Part shown: positions 6,856 through 14,991 of the stretch, one piece after another
Numbering within the stretch: the stretch's first letter is position 1
Layout of the letters: each line of letters opens with the position of its first letter
Assembly: GCA_030640725.1 (NCBI GenBank)
Contig: DAOWIV010000004.1
Location: 1 to 27,864 of the forward strand
Direction: 5' to 3'
Source: Methanosarcinales archaeon
GTDB lineage: Archaea; Halobacteriota; Methanosarcinia; Methanosarcinales; Methanogasteraceae
DNA length: 27,864 nt
Made by a program: the position numbers and the translations under genes
Notes under the pieces: generated by a model
What the model saw: only the letters and a program-made list of their open reading frames with translations
The model's database searches: none
What the model was told of the DNA's origin: nothing

Positions 6856-7245
6856 TCAGATTCTTCTGCCGCGGCGCCCGCCTTTCGACATGGTGCCATC
6901 GTGCGGCAGCGGCGTCACATCCTCGATTCTTCCGATGCGTATCCCGGTCCTTGCAAAAGCACGTATAGCTGCCTGTGCGCTCGGTCCCGGGCTTCGCTGT
7001 TTGTTGCCGCCAGGAGCTCTGATCTTAATATGAACGCCTGTAAACCCGCGGCTCTTCAACTGATCCACTACCTGACCAACGATCTTCATCGAGATGTAGG
7101 GGGAGCCTTCGTCCCGGGCGACCTTGGTGACCATGCCTCCGGATGATTTTGCAATGGTCTCAGCCCCGGTCAGGTCGGTGACCGTGATGATCGTGTTGTT
7201 GAAAGACGAATGGATGTGTGCAACTGCCCATTTCTGTTCTGCCAT
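6856..7245 (-). CDS. rps11: 30S ribosomal protein S11 (uS11)
   Basis: uS11 binds 16S rRNA in the platform of the small subunit. The 129-residue protein has the archaeal N-terminus MAEQKWAVAHIHSSFNNTIITVTDLTG and the highly conserved C-terminus (PGPSAQAAIRAFARTGIRIGRIEDVTPLPHDG, ending KGGRRGRRI). I place the start at the ATG at 7245 by homology; a GTG at 7251, overlapping the rps4 stop as GTGA, is an alternative with a closer GAGGAGG site. It is the last gene of a uS13-uS4-uS11 operon. Archaeal clusters usually continue with rpoD/rpo3 and rpl18e, but here a terminator-like hairpin and the convergent leu operon follow. Confidence 0.97.
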   Translation of the reverse strand: MAEQKWAVAHIHSSFNNTIITVTDLTGAETIAKSSGGMVTKVARDEGSPYISMKIVGQVVDQLKSRGFTGVHIKIRAPGGNKQRSPGPSAQAAIRAFARTGIRIGRIEDVTPLPHDGTMSKGGRRGRRI

Positions 7246-7247
7246 AA

Positions 7248-7826
7248 TCACTGCGCCTCCTCGTGTGCCTCGTCCAGTATGCTCTCGCCGGTAGCAACCT
7301 GCGTCGGACGCTCCGGGTGCATTTCGTGTGCAATCGGAGAGCCTCCGTAATAATCAATCTGCATCGCCGCTTCCTTTGAGACAAGATAACTCGGTATCGT
7401 GACCTTGCGACCTGCGACAGCGATGTGTCCATGCGTGATGAACTGCCGCGCCTGCCGCATGCTGTGTGCAAGCCCCTGCCGGTACACCTGAGTCTGCAAA
7501 CGGCGCTCAAGAACGTCTTTGACATCGAAGGTCAGGATATCGGTTAGCTCCGTATCAGCCGGCATGATATCAAAACGCTGCAATCGCGCGATAATCTGGT
7601 CTGCCTCGGTCTTTATATGTCCTGTAAAGTTCCCTGCTGCAGATTCGGCAAGCAACCTGCGTGTAGCACGCCTGTACTTCCGAAGACTGCTTTCTGCAGT
7701 CCAGACCTCGCGTTTATTCCGCAGTCCATAAGTCTTAACCAGTTCACTTTCCGCTGCAAGTCTTTCAGCCTGCCATGGATGTTTTGGCGTGCTGTATTGT
7801 TTATGACGCTTACGTGGATGTCCCAT
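7248..7826 (-). CDS. rps4: 30S ribosomal protein S4 (uS4)
   Basis: uS4 is a primary 16S rRNA-binding protein that nucleates assembly of the small-subunit body. The 192-residue archaeal form begins MGHPRKRHKQYSTPKHPWQAERLAAE and contains an S4 RNA-binding domain near residues 105-165 (LERRLQTQVYRQGLAHSMRQARQFITHGHIAVAGRKVTIPSYLV). The C-terminal tail is acidic (DEAHEEAQ). It lies 18 nt after uS13 and its stop overlaps the region where uS11 translation begins, which supports translational coupling within the operon. Confidence 0.97.
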   Translation of the reverse strand: MGHPRKRHKQYSTPKHPWQAERLAAESELVKTYGLRNKREVWTAESSLRKYRRATRRLLAESAAGNFTGHIKTEADQIIARLQRFDIMPADTELTDILTFDVKDVLERRLQTQVYRQGLAHSMRQARQFITHGHIAVAGRKVTIPSYLVSKEAAMQIDYYGGSPIAHEMHPERPTQVATGESILDEAHEEAQ

Positions 7827-7844
7827 TCACTCACCTATTATTAA

Positions 7845-8327
7845 TTACACGCGTTTTCTGCTGACGCCGACCGTGGCACCTGATCTTCCGGTGGACCTTG
7901 TTCGCTGCCCGCGAACACGTAGACCCCGCTCATGCCTGATGCCCCGGTAACTGCGGGTCTTCTTCATGATGTTTATATCTTCGGTTACCAACAGACCCAG
8001 ATTCACACCTATGAGATGTTTGTCTTTGCCAGTTGCAAGGTCATTTCTTCGATTTAACATCCATGTCGGCACCACATTTTCAAAATCGTCGATTGTTTTC
8101 TTTAGTTTTTCAATTTCAGAGTCATTCAACGATCCTATTATCTCTGTAGATTCTATTCCAGCGTTGTTCGCAAGAATTTTCGCTGTCCGTATGCCAATAC
8201 CTTTTAATCCGGCGAGTGCATACTGTACTGATTTGTGCCCGTCCAGATCGGTATTTACAATGCGGACAAGATGTTTTATCTCGGGTGTTCCTTCGATTTC
8301 TTCAGTAGTTTTTTCGACGTCTTCCAT
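7845..8327 (-). CDS. rps13: 30S ribosomal protein S13 (uS13)
   Basis: uS13 lies in the head of the small subunit and contacts the P-site tRNA and the large subunit. The 160-residue archaeal protein has an acidic N-terminal extension (MEDVEKTTEEIEGTPE), a helix-two-turn-helix RNA-binding region (ALAGLKGIGIRTAKILANNAGIE) and the basic C-terminus SYRGIRHERGLRVRGQRTRSTGR. I choose the ATG at 8327 because GGAGGA lies five bases upstream and the frame further up lacks homology. It opens the uS13-uS4-uS11 operon and is divergent from pcn, sharing about 218 nt of intergenic DNA. A TATA-like CTTTATCT near 8395 on the minus strand could be its promoter. Confidence 0.96.
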   Translation of the reverse strand: MEDVEKTTEEIEGTPEIKHLVRIVNTDLDGHKSVQYALAGLKGIGIRTAKILANNAGIESTEIIGSLNDSEIEKLKKTIDDFENVVPTWMLNRRNDLATGKDKHLIGVNLGLLVTEDINIMKKTRSYRGIRHERGLRVRGQRTRSTGRSGATVGVSRKRV

Positions 8328-8498
8328 ATTGTTCCTCCGAGCGGGTAGCCACGGATATGTAATTCGTAATTCGATCTCGGTTTTGATGTAGATAAAGTAT
8401 TCGTTCACCACTGCATTATGCGCATGTTACGCCCGGCACTTCACTGCGACATCAACCATCATAGCTGGCAAGGGTTATAGTTGATCAAGGGTTAATGA

Positions 8499-8508
8499 TA
8501 AATATATG
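8499..8508 (+). promoter_or_regulatory. TATA box of pcn operon
   Basis: TAAATATATG lies upstream of the pcn start with a GGAGGGA ribosome binding site at 8533-8539 between them, giving an expected leader of roughly 15-20 nt. It would drive the downstream run of closely spaced genes. Inferred by eye. Confidence 0.55.
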
Positions 8509-8545
8509 CAAACCCTACTTAGTTATATTATCGGAGGGAAAAGAT

Positions 8546-9283
8546 TTGTTCAAGGCAGTTATAAATGCAGAAATATTGCAGGATGCGATTAAAGCAATTT
8601 CAGCGATTATCGACGAGTCGCGTTTTGAGATCTCATCGGATAGATTGTTGGCACGGGCTGTTGATCCTGCGAATGCTGCGATGGTCTCGCTCGAATTGTC
8701 AGGGGATGCGTTTGGATCTATGGAAGGTACGGAATGTGAGATCGGCATTGATCTGAGCAGATTCAGCGAAATTCTTGGTATGGCGGACAGAGGCGGCGAA
8801 ATCGAGCTGGAACTGGACCCGAATACTCATAAGCTCGATATTGCCATGGGTGGTTTTTCATATAAGTTATCGCTGCTCGATCCATCGACGCTGCGAAAGG
8901 CGCCAACCGTGCCCACACTCGATCTCCCGGCAGAGGTTACAATTTCGGGGGCGGTATTCAGGCGCATGATCAAAGCGGCAGAGATGGTGAGCGACCACAT
9001 GACTATGGGCGTGCACGATGGAGTATTCTTCATGGAGGCGACCGGCGATACCGATCACGTCAGCATGGACCTCACAGGTTCTGATCTGATCAGTATCGTC
9101 CCGGCTGAAGTCAGGTCGCTGTACTCACTGGATTATCTGTCCGACATCAGTAAAGGGGTCGGTAGTGCCGGCGAGGTTGTCATCAATCTGGGGCGAGATC
9201 TACCGGCGAGCATCCGGTTTGAGCTTGCCAATGGCGATTGCACGGTAAAATACGTCCTTGCACCACGGATCGAATCGGATTGA
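8546..9283 (+). CDS. pcn: DNA polymerase sliding clamp PCNA
   Basis: PCNA is the homotrimeric sliding clamp that tethers polymerase, FEN1, ligase and RFC clients to DNA. The 245-residue protein fits the family length and begins (with initiator Met) FKAVINAEILQDAIKAISAIIDESRFEIS; DRLLARAVDPANAAMVSLEL and the C-terminal KYVLAPRIESD are typical. The start is a TTG at 8546: the strong GGAGGGA site lies seven bases upstream and the protein then aligns with the family, whereas an ATG at 8495 would put that site inside the gene. It heads a plus-strand run with PAC2, acd and a BioD/DRTGG gene, and is divergent from the ribosomal operon. Confidence 0.95.
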   Translation: MFKAVINAEILQDAIKAISAIIDESRFEISSDRLLARAVDPANAAMVSLELSGDAFGSMEGTECEIGIDLSRFSEILGMADRGGEIELELDPNTHKLDIAMGGFSYKLSLLDPSTLRKAPTVPTLDLPAEVTISGAVFRRMIKAAEMVSDHMTMGVHDGVFFMEATGDTDHVSMDLTGSDLISIVPAEVRSLYSLDYLSDISKGVGSAGEVVINLGRDLPASIRFELANGDCTVKYVLAPRIESD

Positions 9284-9286
9284 TCA

Positions 9287-10114
9287 ATGATGGCAGACAA
9301 CTATACCAGCACAGTGATCAAAGGGGATGACCAGCCGCTGACGTTCACGAGCGATGTCACGATTCACGAGTTGCGGGATATCGAACTGAACGCGCCGGTC
9401 ATGATTGAGGGGTTGCCCGGCTTCGGACACGTTGGCAAACTGGTTGCGGAACACTTAATCGACGTGTTCCATGCAACGCGGATCATTGACATCTATTCAA
9501 TCCATTTTCCACCGCAGGCAATCGTGCTTGATGACTACGCGGTCAGACTCGCCCGAAACGAGATCTATGCCTATCGGTCAGAGGATGGAAAGAGTGATAT
9601 GCTGATTCTGGTCGGGGACAACCAGAGCGCAACGACCCGGGGACATTACATCCTCTGCGACGTTTTTCTTGATATTGCGAAGCGGTTTAATGTCTCCAGA
9701 ATCTACACGCTCGGAGGATATGCAACCGGTCAGCTGGAGGATACAGGCACCGTGATCGGGGCTGTCAACAATCCTGATATGGTCGAGGAATTGAGCGGGT
9801 ACGGTGTCGATTTTCAAGAGAGCGAACCATGGGGTGGCATCATCGGTGTTTCAGGGATCTTACTTGCCATGGGCATAGAACTGAACATCGATGCAGTCTG
9901 CCTGATGGGCATCACATCAGGATATATCGTCGATCCGATGAGCGCGCAGGCAGTGCTCCGTGTGCTCAGTCAGGCACTTGGTATCGAGGTGGACATGCAG
10001 GCGCTCGAAGAACATGCCGCCGAGATGGAGAAAGTCGTCGCAAAACTGGAGGAAATGCAACAGATGCAGATGTCCATGACCAAGGGTGATGAGGATCTGC
10101 GTTATATCGGATAA
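9287..10114 (+). CDS. PAC2 family proteasome-assembly chaperone-like protein
   Basis: This 275-residue protein belongs to the PAC2 (former DUF75) family. Archaeal members include PbaA/PbaB, which bind the proteasome core or related particles, though many roles are unproven. Visible motifs are APVMIEGLPGFGHVGKLVAEHLI, FPPQAIVLDD, IYTLGGYATGQ and WGGIIGVSGILLAMG, with an acidic, coiled-coil-prone C-terminal helix (about 235-265) ending in RYIG. The final Tyr recalls HbYX proteasome-docking tails, but here Tyr is third from the end and preceded by Arg, so the match is poor. It starts 3 nt after pcn and ends 8 nt before acd, so co-transcription is likely. Confidence 0.85.
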   Translation: MMADNYTSTVIKGDDQPLTFTSDVTIHELRDIELNAPVMIEGLPGFGHVGKLVAEHLIDVFHATRIIDIYSIHFPPQAIVLDDYAVRLARNEIYAYRSEDGKSDMLILVGDNQSATTRGHYILCDVFLDIAKRFNVSRIYTLGGYATGQLEDTGTVIGAVNNPDMVEELSGYGVDFQESEPWGGIIGVSGILLAMGIELNIDAVCLMGITSGYIVDPMSAQAVLRVLSQALGIEVDMQALEEHAAEMEKVVAKLEEMQQMQMSMTKGDEDLRYIG

Positions 10115-10122
10115 CGCTCGTA

Positions 10123-12198
10123 ATGCTCGAAAAATTCTTTAGACCGAACTCGGTAGCCATCGTTGGTGCGTCCCGCGAGGAGGGGAAAGTCGGGAGAGTC
10201 GTGCTCGAAAACATCCGTAAGGGGTTTGGGCGCGCTATCTATCCGATAAACCCGAAGTCTGATGAGATCGACGGATTGAAGTGCTACCCTGATATCACCA
10301 GCGCGCCACCAGTTGATCTTGCAGTCATTGTCGTGCCGGCAAGGCTCGTGCCCGGCGTGCTTCGGGAGTGCGGGGCAACAGGGGTTAAGAACATAGTCGT
10401 TATCTCAGCCGGTTTCAAGGAAGCAGGAGCTGCAGAACTGGAGATGGAATGTGTCGATATCGTCAAAGAATACGGCATGAGGATGCTTGGACCAAACAGT
10501 CTTGGCTTCATTGATACACATTCTGGAATCAATGCATCTTTTGCTGCGGGTATGGCAATTCCCGGGGACATCGGTCTCGCATCGCAGAGCGGCGCGCTAT
10601 GCACCGCGATTCTTGACTGGGCAGAGATCAAACGGTTCGGATTCTCGATCTTTGTCAGTCTCGGGAACAAGGCTGACATCACTGAAAATGATATTATCCA
10701 GGCAATGGCAGAGGACGATGAAACAAGCGTAATACTGCTCTATCTGGAAGGAATAAAGAACGGCAGAGAATTTATGGACATTGCCGGCAGCGTCACGGCA
10801 GATAAAAAGCCGATCATCGTGATAAAAGCAGGCAGTACTGGTTCAGGCGCAAGAGCGGTGTCATCACACACAGGAACTCTTGCAGGCTCGGATGTTGCGT
10901 ATAATGCTGCATTCCACCAGAGCGGGGTAATCAGAGCCCAATCGATCGAAGCGATGTTTGATTACGGGCTTGCTTTCGCGTATCAGCAGCCACCAGCCGG
11001 GGACAGGATCGCGATCATCACCAATGCAGGCGGACCCGGCGTGCTTGCCGCTGATGCGTGCGAAACGCTCGGCATGACAATCGCATCGTTCACGCCTGAG
11101 ACGATCGAGACGCTCAGATCGTGTCTTCCTGCGGCAGCAAATATCTACAACCCGGTGGACGTGCTTGGAGACGCCGTGCCCGAACTGTACAGACACGCGA
11201 TCGAGGCGGTCATCTGTGACGACAATGTCAGCGGCATCATCGTTCTTGCATCGCCGCAGGCTATGACTGACATGGAGCGGATCGCAGAGATCGTTGTCGA
11301 TGCAAGCCGTGAATCATCAAAACCGATTCTTGTATCTTTGATGGGCGGGGCGCAGGCACTGAAGGGCGAAAAAATCCTTTCTGCAGGTAGGCTCCCGAAC
11401 TACCCATTTCCTGAGCGGGCTGCACGGACGATGCGCGCAATGATCGATTATGCAGAGATCACTGCAAGAACGCGCACGTGCCCGCCGGATTGTGGCGTTG
11501 ACAGACGTTCCGTGCAGGAAATTCTGGATAACGAAAGAAAACAGGGAAACAAGCGACCGGGAGTCGAATGCCTGCCCCTGCTGGAGCGATACGGGATACC
11601 GGTGGCAGAATCGATCGTGGCTTCCACCAGGGAACAGGCGATTGAGGCTGCAAGTCGCATCGGGTACCCGGTGGTCATGAAGGTGGTGTCAGCAGACATA
11701 TCACACAAGACCGATGTCGGCGGGGTGCGAACAGACATCATAGATGCGGATGAGGCAGGTGTCGTCTATGATGGTATGATGCACCGGATCCACCGCTACA
11801 TGCCCGGCGCCCGGATCGAGGGCGTGCTGGTCCAGAAGATGCTAAAAGGCGGCAGGGAAGTCATCATCGGCATGAACCGGGACCCCCAGTTCGGACCGAT
11901 GATCATGTTCGGGCTTGGCGGGATATCGGTGGAGGTGTTAAAGGATGTGACATTCAGGATCGCGCCACTCACCGGAAAGGATGCCGACGAGATGATAAAG
12001 GAGATCAGGGCGTATCCGATGCTTCTTGGCATCAGGGGTGAGAAACCGTCGGATATCGACGCGATAAAGGAAAGTTTACTCCGTTTTTCAAAATTATGCA
12101 CCGATTTTCCGGAAATCGTGGAAATGGATATCAATCCGATGCTCGTTTTTGAGGTGGGTTGTGTCGCGGTTGACATAAGGCTTACACTGGAGGAATGA
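10123..12198 (+). CDS. acd: Fused ADP-forming acetyl/acyl-CoA synthetase
   Basis: This NDP-forming acyl-CoA synthetase converts acyl-CoA, ADP and phosphate to the acid, CoA and ATP, letting archaea gain ATP from acetyl-CoA. The 691 residues fuse alpha and beta units. Alpha spans about 1-460: CoA-binding Rossmann domain SVAIVGASREEGKVG, succinyl-CoA-ligase-like segments and the phospho-His loop SSHTGTLAGSD with H249. Beta spans about 470-691: an ATP-grasp domain with YPVVMKVVSADISHKTDVGGV, where H528 matches the second phosphorylated His, and VDINPMLVFEVG-like C-terminus. Substrate (acetate or other acids) cannot be told by eye. It sits 8 nt after the PAC2 gene and 2 nt before a BioD/DRTGG protein, a tight operon. 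Confidence 0.93.
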   Translation: MLEKFFRPNSVAIVGASREEGKVGRVVLENIRKGFGRAIYPINPKSDEIDGLKCYPDITSAPPVDLAVIVVPARLVPGVLRECGATGVKNIVVISAGFKEAGAAELEMECVDIVKEYGMRMLGPNSLGFIDTHSGINASFAAGMAIPGDIGLASQSGALCTAILDWAEIKRFGFSIFVSLGNKADITENDIIQAMAEDDETSVILLYLEGIKNGREFMDIAGSVTADKKPIIVIKAGSTGSGARAVSSHTGTLAGSDVAYNAAFHQSGVIRAQSIEAMFDYGLAFAYQQPPAGDRIAIITNAGGPGVLAADACETLGMTIASFTPETIETLRSCLPAAANIYNPVDVLGDAVPELYRHAIEAVICDDNVSGIIVLASPQAMTDMERIAEIVVDASRESSKPILVSLMGGAQALKGEKILSAGRLPNYPFPERAARTMRAMIDYAEITARTRTCPPDCGVDRRSVQEILDNERKQGNKRPGVECLPLLERYGIPVAESIVASTREQAIEAASRIGYPVVMKVVSADISHKTDVGGVRTDIIDADEAGVVYDGMMHRIHRYMPGARIEGVLVQKMLKGGREVIIGMNRDPQFGPMIMFGLGGISVEVLKDVTFRIAPLTGKDADEMIKEIRAYPMLLGIRGEKPSDIDAIKESLLRFSKLCTDFPEIVEMDINPMLVFEVGCVAVDIRLTLEE

Positions 12199-12200
12199 AT

Positions 12201-13265
12201 ATGAAATCCATACTAATCGGGTCATGCGAGGGACATTCAGGAAAAAGTGCTATCTGCATAGGTATCAGCCTCGTACTCAGGGATAAAGGGCTGAAGATTG
12301 GCTATATGAAACCGTTTGGGAACCAGTTCCGTGAGATCGGTGGTGCGCTGGTGGACGAGGATGCAAGAAACATCAGGGATGCAATCGGACTTAACGACCC
12401 TCTGGATGTGATAACACCTGTAATGCTCACGCATGATTTCTACCACTGCGCGCTTACAAAAGGCGTGGATGTCAGGGGCAAGATCAAGGAAGCTTATGAG
12501 AAGTTGTCGGAAGGCAAGGACGCAATGATCATCGAGGGCAACAAGGACCTTGCCGGCGGAATCATGTACGATATGTCTGATATAGACATGGCAAAGCTTC
12601 TGGACACAAGGATTCTTCTTGTAAGCAGATACCATGACCTGCAGGAGGTTGATAACATCTTAAACGACCTCAAGATGATCGGAGATCCTGACATGCTCGC
12701 AGGGGTCATATTAAATGACGTGCTCGATCCGGACGAGGCAGCCGATCTTGCAGTTCCGTTCCTTGAAAGCCGTGGAATAAAAGTATTCGGGATAATACCA
12801 AGAGATCCAATGCTAAAATCCGTCTCTGTCGGAGAAATCGCGGACTATCTCGGAAGCGAGATCCTGATCAGGGATGACCAGCGCAGTGTCCTTGTGGAGC
12901 ATTTCTTTGTCGGTGCAATGGAGGCAAACACGGCTCTTCGGTATTTCAGGCGTGTAAAAAGCTTTGCGCTGATTACAGGCGGCGGTCGATCGGATATTCA
13001 GATGGCTGCGCTTGAGGCGGGCGTAAAGTGCATCATACTAACAGGCGGCATGTACCCAAGCTCCACGATCATTGGGGCGGCGAAGGAACGGGGTGTGCCG
13101 ATGATGGTCGTCCCGGGCGATACCATGAGCACAGTGGAAGAGATGGAGGTCATCATGGGACAAGCCCGGATTCTTGGCGAGGAGAAGCTACGCCGGATCG
13201 AAGAACTGCTGGACAAACATGTGGATATGAGCGCTCTTGAAAGCGTGATTGGAGTGACGGCATGA
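12201..13265 (+). CDS. BioD-like/DRTGG domain protein (Pta N-terminal type)
   Basis: This 354-residue protein matches the part of some phosphotransacetylases that lies before the catalytic domain: a BioD-like P-loop domain (about 1-190, Walker A GSCEGHSGKS at 7-16, MIIEGNKDL) and a DRTGG domain (about 215-325, VGAMEANTALRYF, ALITGGGRSDIQMAALEAGVKCIILTGG). The transacetylase catalytic domain is absent. Its role is unknown; nucleotide sensing or allosteric control of acetyl-CoA metabolism is inferred from following acd. I start at the ATG at 12201 because GGAGG lies seven bases upstream; the ATG at 12195 overlaps the acd stop and is only one base from that site. Confidence 0.88.
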   Translation: MKSILIGSCEGHSGKSAICIGISLVLRDKGLKIGYMKPFGNQFREIGGALVDEDARNIRDAIGLNDPLDVITPVMLTHDFYHCALTKGVDVRGKIKEAYEKLSEGKDAMIIEGNKDLAGGIMYDMSDIDMAKLLDTRILLVSRYHDLQEVDNILNDLKMIGDPDMLAGVILNDVLDPDEAADLAVPFLESRGIKVFGIIPRDPMLKSVSVGEIADYLGSEILIRDDQRSVLVEHFFVGAMEANTALRYFRRVKSFALITGGGRSDIQMAALEAGVKCIILTGGMYPSSTIIGAAKERGVPMMVVPGDTMSTVEEMEVIMGQARILGEEKLRRIEELLDKHVDMSALESVIGVTA

Positions 13266-13410
13266 CCCGGGATTTGTCAATTGCTTTGGATTCGTGATAT
13301 TTGTTTAAACGTGTTCTACTGATCTCTGATTTTAAACAATGTCCATCATCTACCCGATTAAGAAGGAATATACGCACTTACTCGAGTATTGTGTGGATAT
13401 CCGCATATAA

Positions 13411-13472
13411 AACCACGAGATTACACAAGATTAACACAGAAATCTCGTGGAAATCTGTGTAATCTTGTGGTT
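13411..13472. repeat. MITE/REP-like nested palindrome, 62 bp
   Basis: The element has nested inverted repeats. AACCAC at the left end pairs with GTGGTT at the right end, and CCACGAGATT pairs with AATCTCGTGG inside. ACACAGA and TCTGTGT also pair. Variants of such nested palindromes built on AATCTGTG/AATCTTGTGG words are, from general knowledge, widespread intergenic repeats in environmental prokaryotes. It lies in the 283-nt gap between the BioD/DRTGG gene and mfnB, where I see no gene. It may terminate both convergent transcripts. Confidence 0.7.
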
Positions 13473-13548
13473 CCTACCACAAGTTACCCCGAACATGTAC
13501 AAATATACCGATTATACTTAGCGAAATACAGAGAGGAGATATATGTGA

Positions 13549-14250
13549 TCAGCCCATTTGTGCCCTGAGTTTCTCGACCAGTTCCTGCTTGATCTCATCG
13601 TTCCGGTCGCCGCCACAGACCATGCCGCGGATGCCGATAATATCCGGGTTGATGCGCTTTACCATCTCCATATCCTCAAACCGGATGGCGCCTGCAAGTG
13701 CGCTGCGCAGATTAAGATTGCGTGCGGCATCCACGAATGTGGTCAACTCCGCCTCAGTCATGAACTCAAACGCAGACCGCCCGTCTTTGATGCCGGTATC
13801 GATCATCACCACGTCAGCGCCAACCTTCGCGCCGATCTCGGGAAGTAAAAGCGGCGAAATTGAATTTATACGTCTGTAATCAGCATAAGCGGCTGCTACT
13901 GCCATCTTGTTTGGATCACACCGCTTTACCGACTGCACAACATTTGACAGCAGGTCTTCTGCCTGCTCTGCTGTCTGGATATCGTACAATCCGACTTTGA
14001 TGTAATCGGCACCCGCAGTTGCTGCACCAAGTGCGGCAAGTGATGCTGTGCCTGGTTTGTAATTAAAATCGCCAATCGTTGCGCTGACCGGTTTTTTCGA
14101 TTCGATCGCCTCGATGACTGCGCTGATTACCCATGGGAAGTTCGCGCCAAGCGACCCTTCCTTTGGATTTTTCACATCGATGATATCTGCGCCGCCAAAG
14201 AATGCGGCTTTTGCCTCGTCTGTGTTGATTGGACTGACCAACAGTTCCAT
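13549..14250 (-). CDS. mfnB: (5-formylfuran-3-yl)methyl phosphate synthase
   Basis: MfnB (former DUF556) condenses two glyceraldehyde-3-phosphate molecules into the furan precursor of methanofuran, the C1 carrier of methanogenesis. The 233-residue TIM-barrel protein has MELLVSPINTDEA, the catalytic-lysine segment DVKNPKEGSLGANFPWVI (K27), YIKVGL (K85) and a VMIDTGIKDGRS loop whose lysine lies near the known catalytic K155. The length fits. I start at the ATG at 14250: GGAGG lies six bases upstream, whereas the frame running up to 14319 has no homology. It is transcribed alone, convergent with the acd operon. Its presence, with cofC, supports a methanogen or methanotrophic-archaeon origin. Confidence 0.95.
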   Translation of the reverse strand: MELLVSPINTDEAKAAFFGGADIIDVKNPKEGSLGANFPWVISAVIEAIESKKPVSATIGDFNYKPGTASLAALGAATAGADYIKVGLYDIQTAEQAEDLLSNVVQSVKRCDPNKMAVAAAYADYRRINSISPLLLPEIGAKVGADVVMIDTGIKDGRSAFEFMTEAELTTFVDAARNLNLRSALAGAIRFEDMEMVKRINPDIIGIRGMVCGGDRNDEIKQELVEKLRAQMG

Positions 14251-14426
14251 AATATGCCTCCGTTCCTGCACCGTTTGCCGTTTGCATCGGCGCAGATGTG
14301 CAAGTACAGGTTTGATCACTGTTTCTGTATGTATTTAATAGTGTCGCTGTGGTCAACCGTTCCACAGCCCGAAGAGCTACATCAGCTAAAACCGGCTGGC
14401 TGGTTGAGACGCCATAGGGAGCTAAC

Positions 14427-14434
14427 CTTTAAAT
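14427..14434 (+). promoter_or_regulatory. TATA box of zinc-ribbon gene and dph2
   Basis: CTTTAAAT is centred about 26 nt before the ATG at 14457, with no Shine-Dalgarno site between, so the transcript is probably leaderless. Inferred by eye. Confidence 0.55.
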
Positions 14435-14456
14435 CGGTACGAGACCATACGCTCTC

Positions 14457-14966
14457 ATGGAACGCGAGGCATGTATCATCTGTCACGGCGAACTGGATTC
14501 GACACATTACGAAGGCTACAATATCTGCACAGAGTGTTTTGACCTGATGGAGGACCTGATGAGCGAATACTTCCTCAAAACGATCACGCGCAGGGAATCC
14601 GGTGCAGCTGATATGTATTCGAAATATTTAAAAGATAGCATTGGATACATGACAGATTATAAAAAAATTCGTGAGAAATCAAAGAGATATTTTAAGGATG
14701 TCAAAGATCGGGTCGAAACCGCAATAGAGGTGGAATCGGGTGAATCGCAGCAGCGGTATCTCGGGCGTCTACTCTCGGTTCTCCACTGGCTGGATGACAA
14801 TCCAACATTTTATAATTATTATTTTAAAGAATATTATTCGTGTCCGACCTGTGGGGCATCGATCTTTGAGCACTACAACAAGCAGATGGTCGGTGACTGG
14901 CTCATGATCACCTGCTCGAAATGCGACACCGTGATCAAGAAGTACTTCCTGCCAAAACAGATATAG
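14457..14966 (+). CDS. Hypothetical protein with two Cys4 zinc-binding motifs
   Basis: I cannot name this 169-residue protein. It has two pairs of CxxC motifs at each end: C6/C9 with C24/C27 (CIICHG...CTEC), and C129/C132 with C153/C156 (CPTCG...CSKC). Each set could hold one zinc, giving an N-terminal zinc finger and a C-terminal zinc ribbon joined by a charged helical middle (about 35-110) rich in Lys, Arg and Glu. This suggests a nucleic-acid- or protein-binding adaptor. A TATA-like box sits at leaderless spacing. It ends 25 nt before dph2 on the same strand, so a link to translation or tRNA/EF2 biology is possible but unproven. Confidence 0.85.
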   Translation: MEREACIICHGELDSTHYEGYNICTECFDLMEDLMSEYFLKTITRRESGAADMYSKYLKDSIGYMTDYKKIREKSKRYFKDVKDRVETAIEVESGESQQRYLGRLLSVLHWLDDNPTFYNYYFKEYYSCPTCGASIFEHYNKQMVGDWLMITCSKCDTVIKKYFLPKQI

Positions 14967-14991
14967 CAGATATAATGTGACATGATGATCG

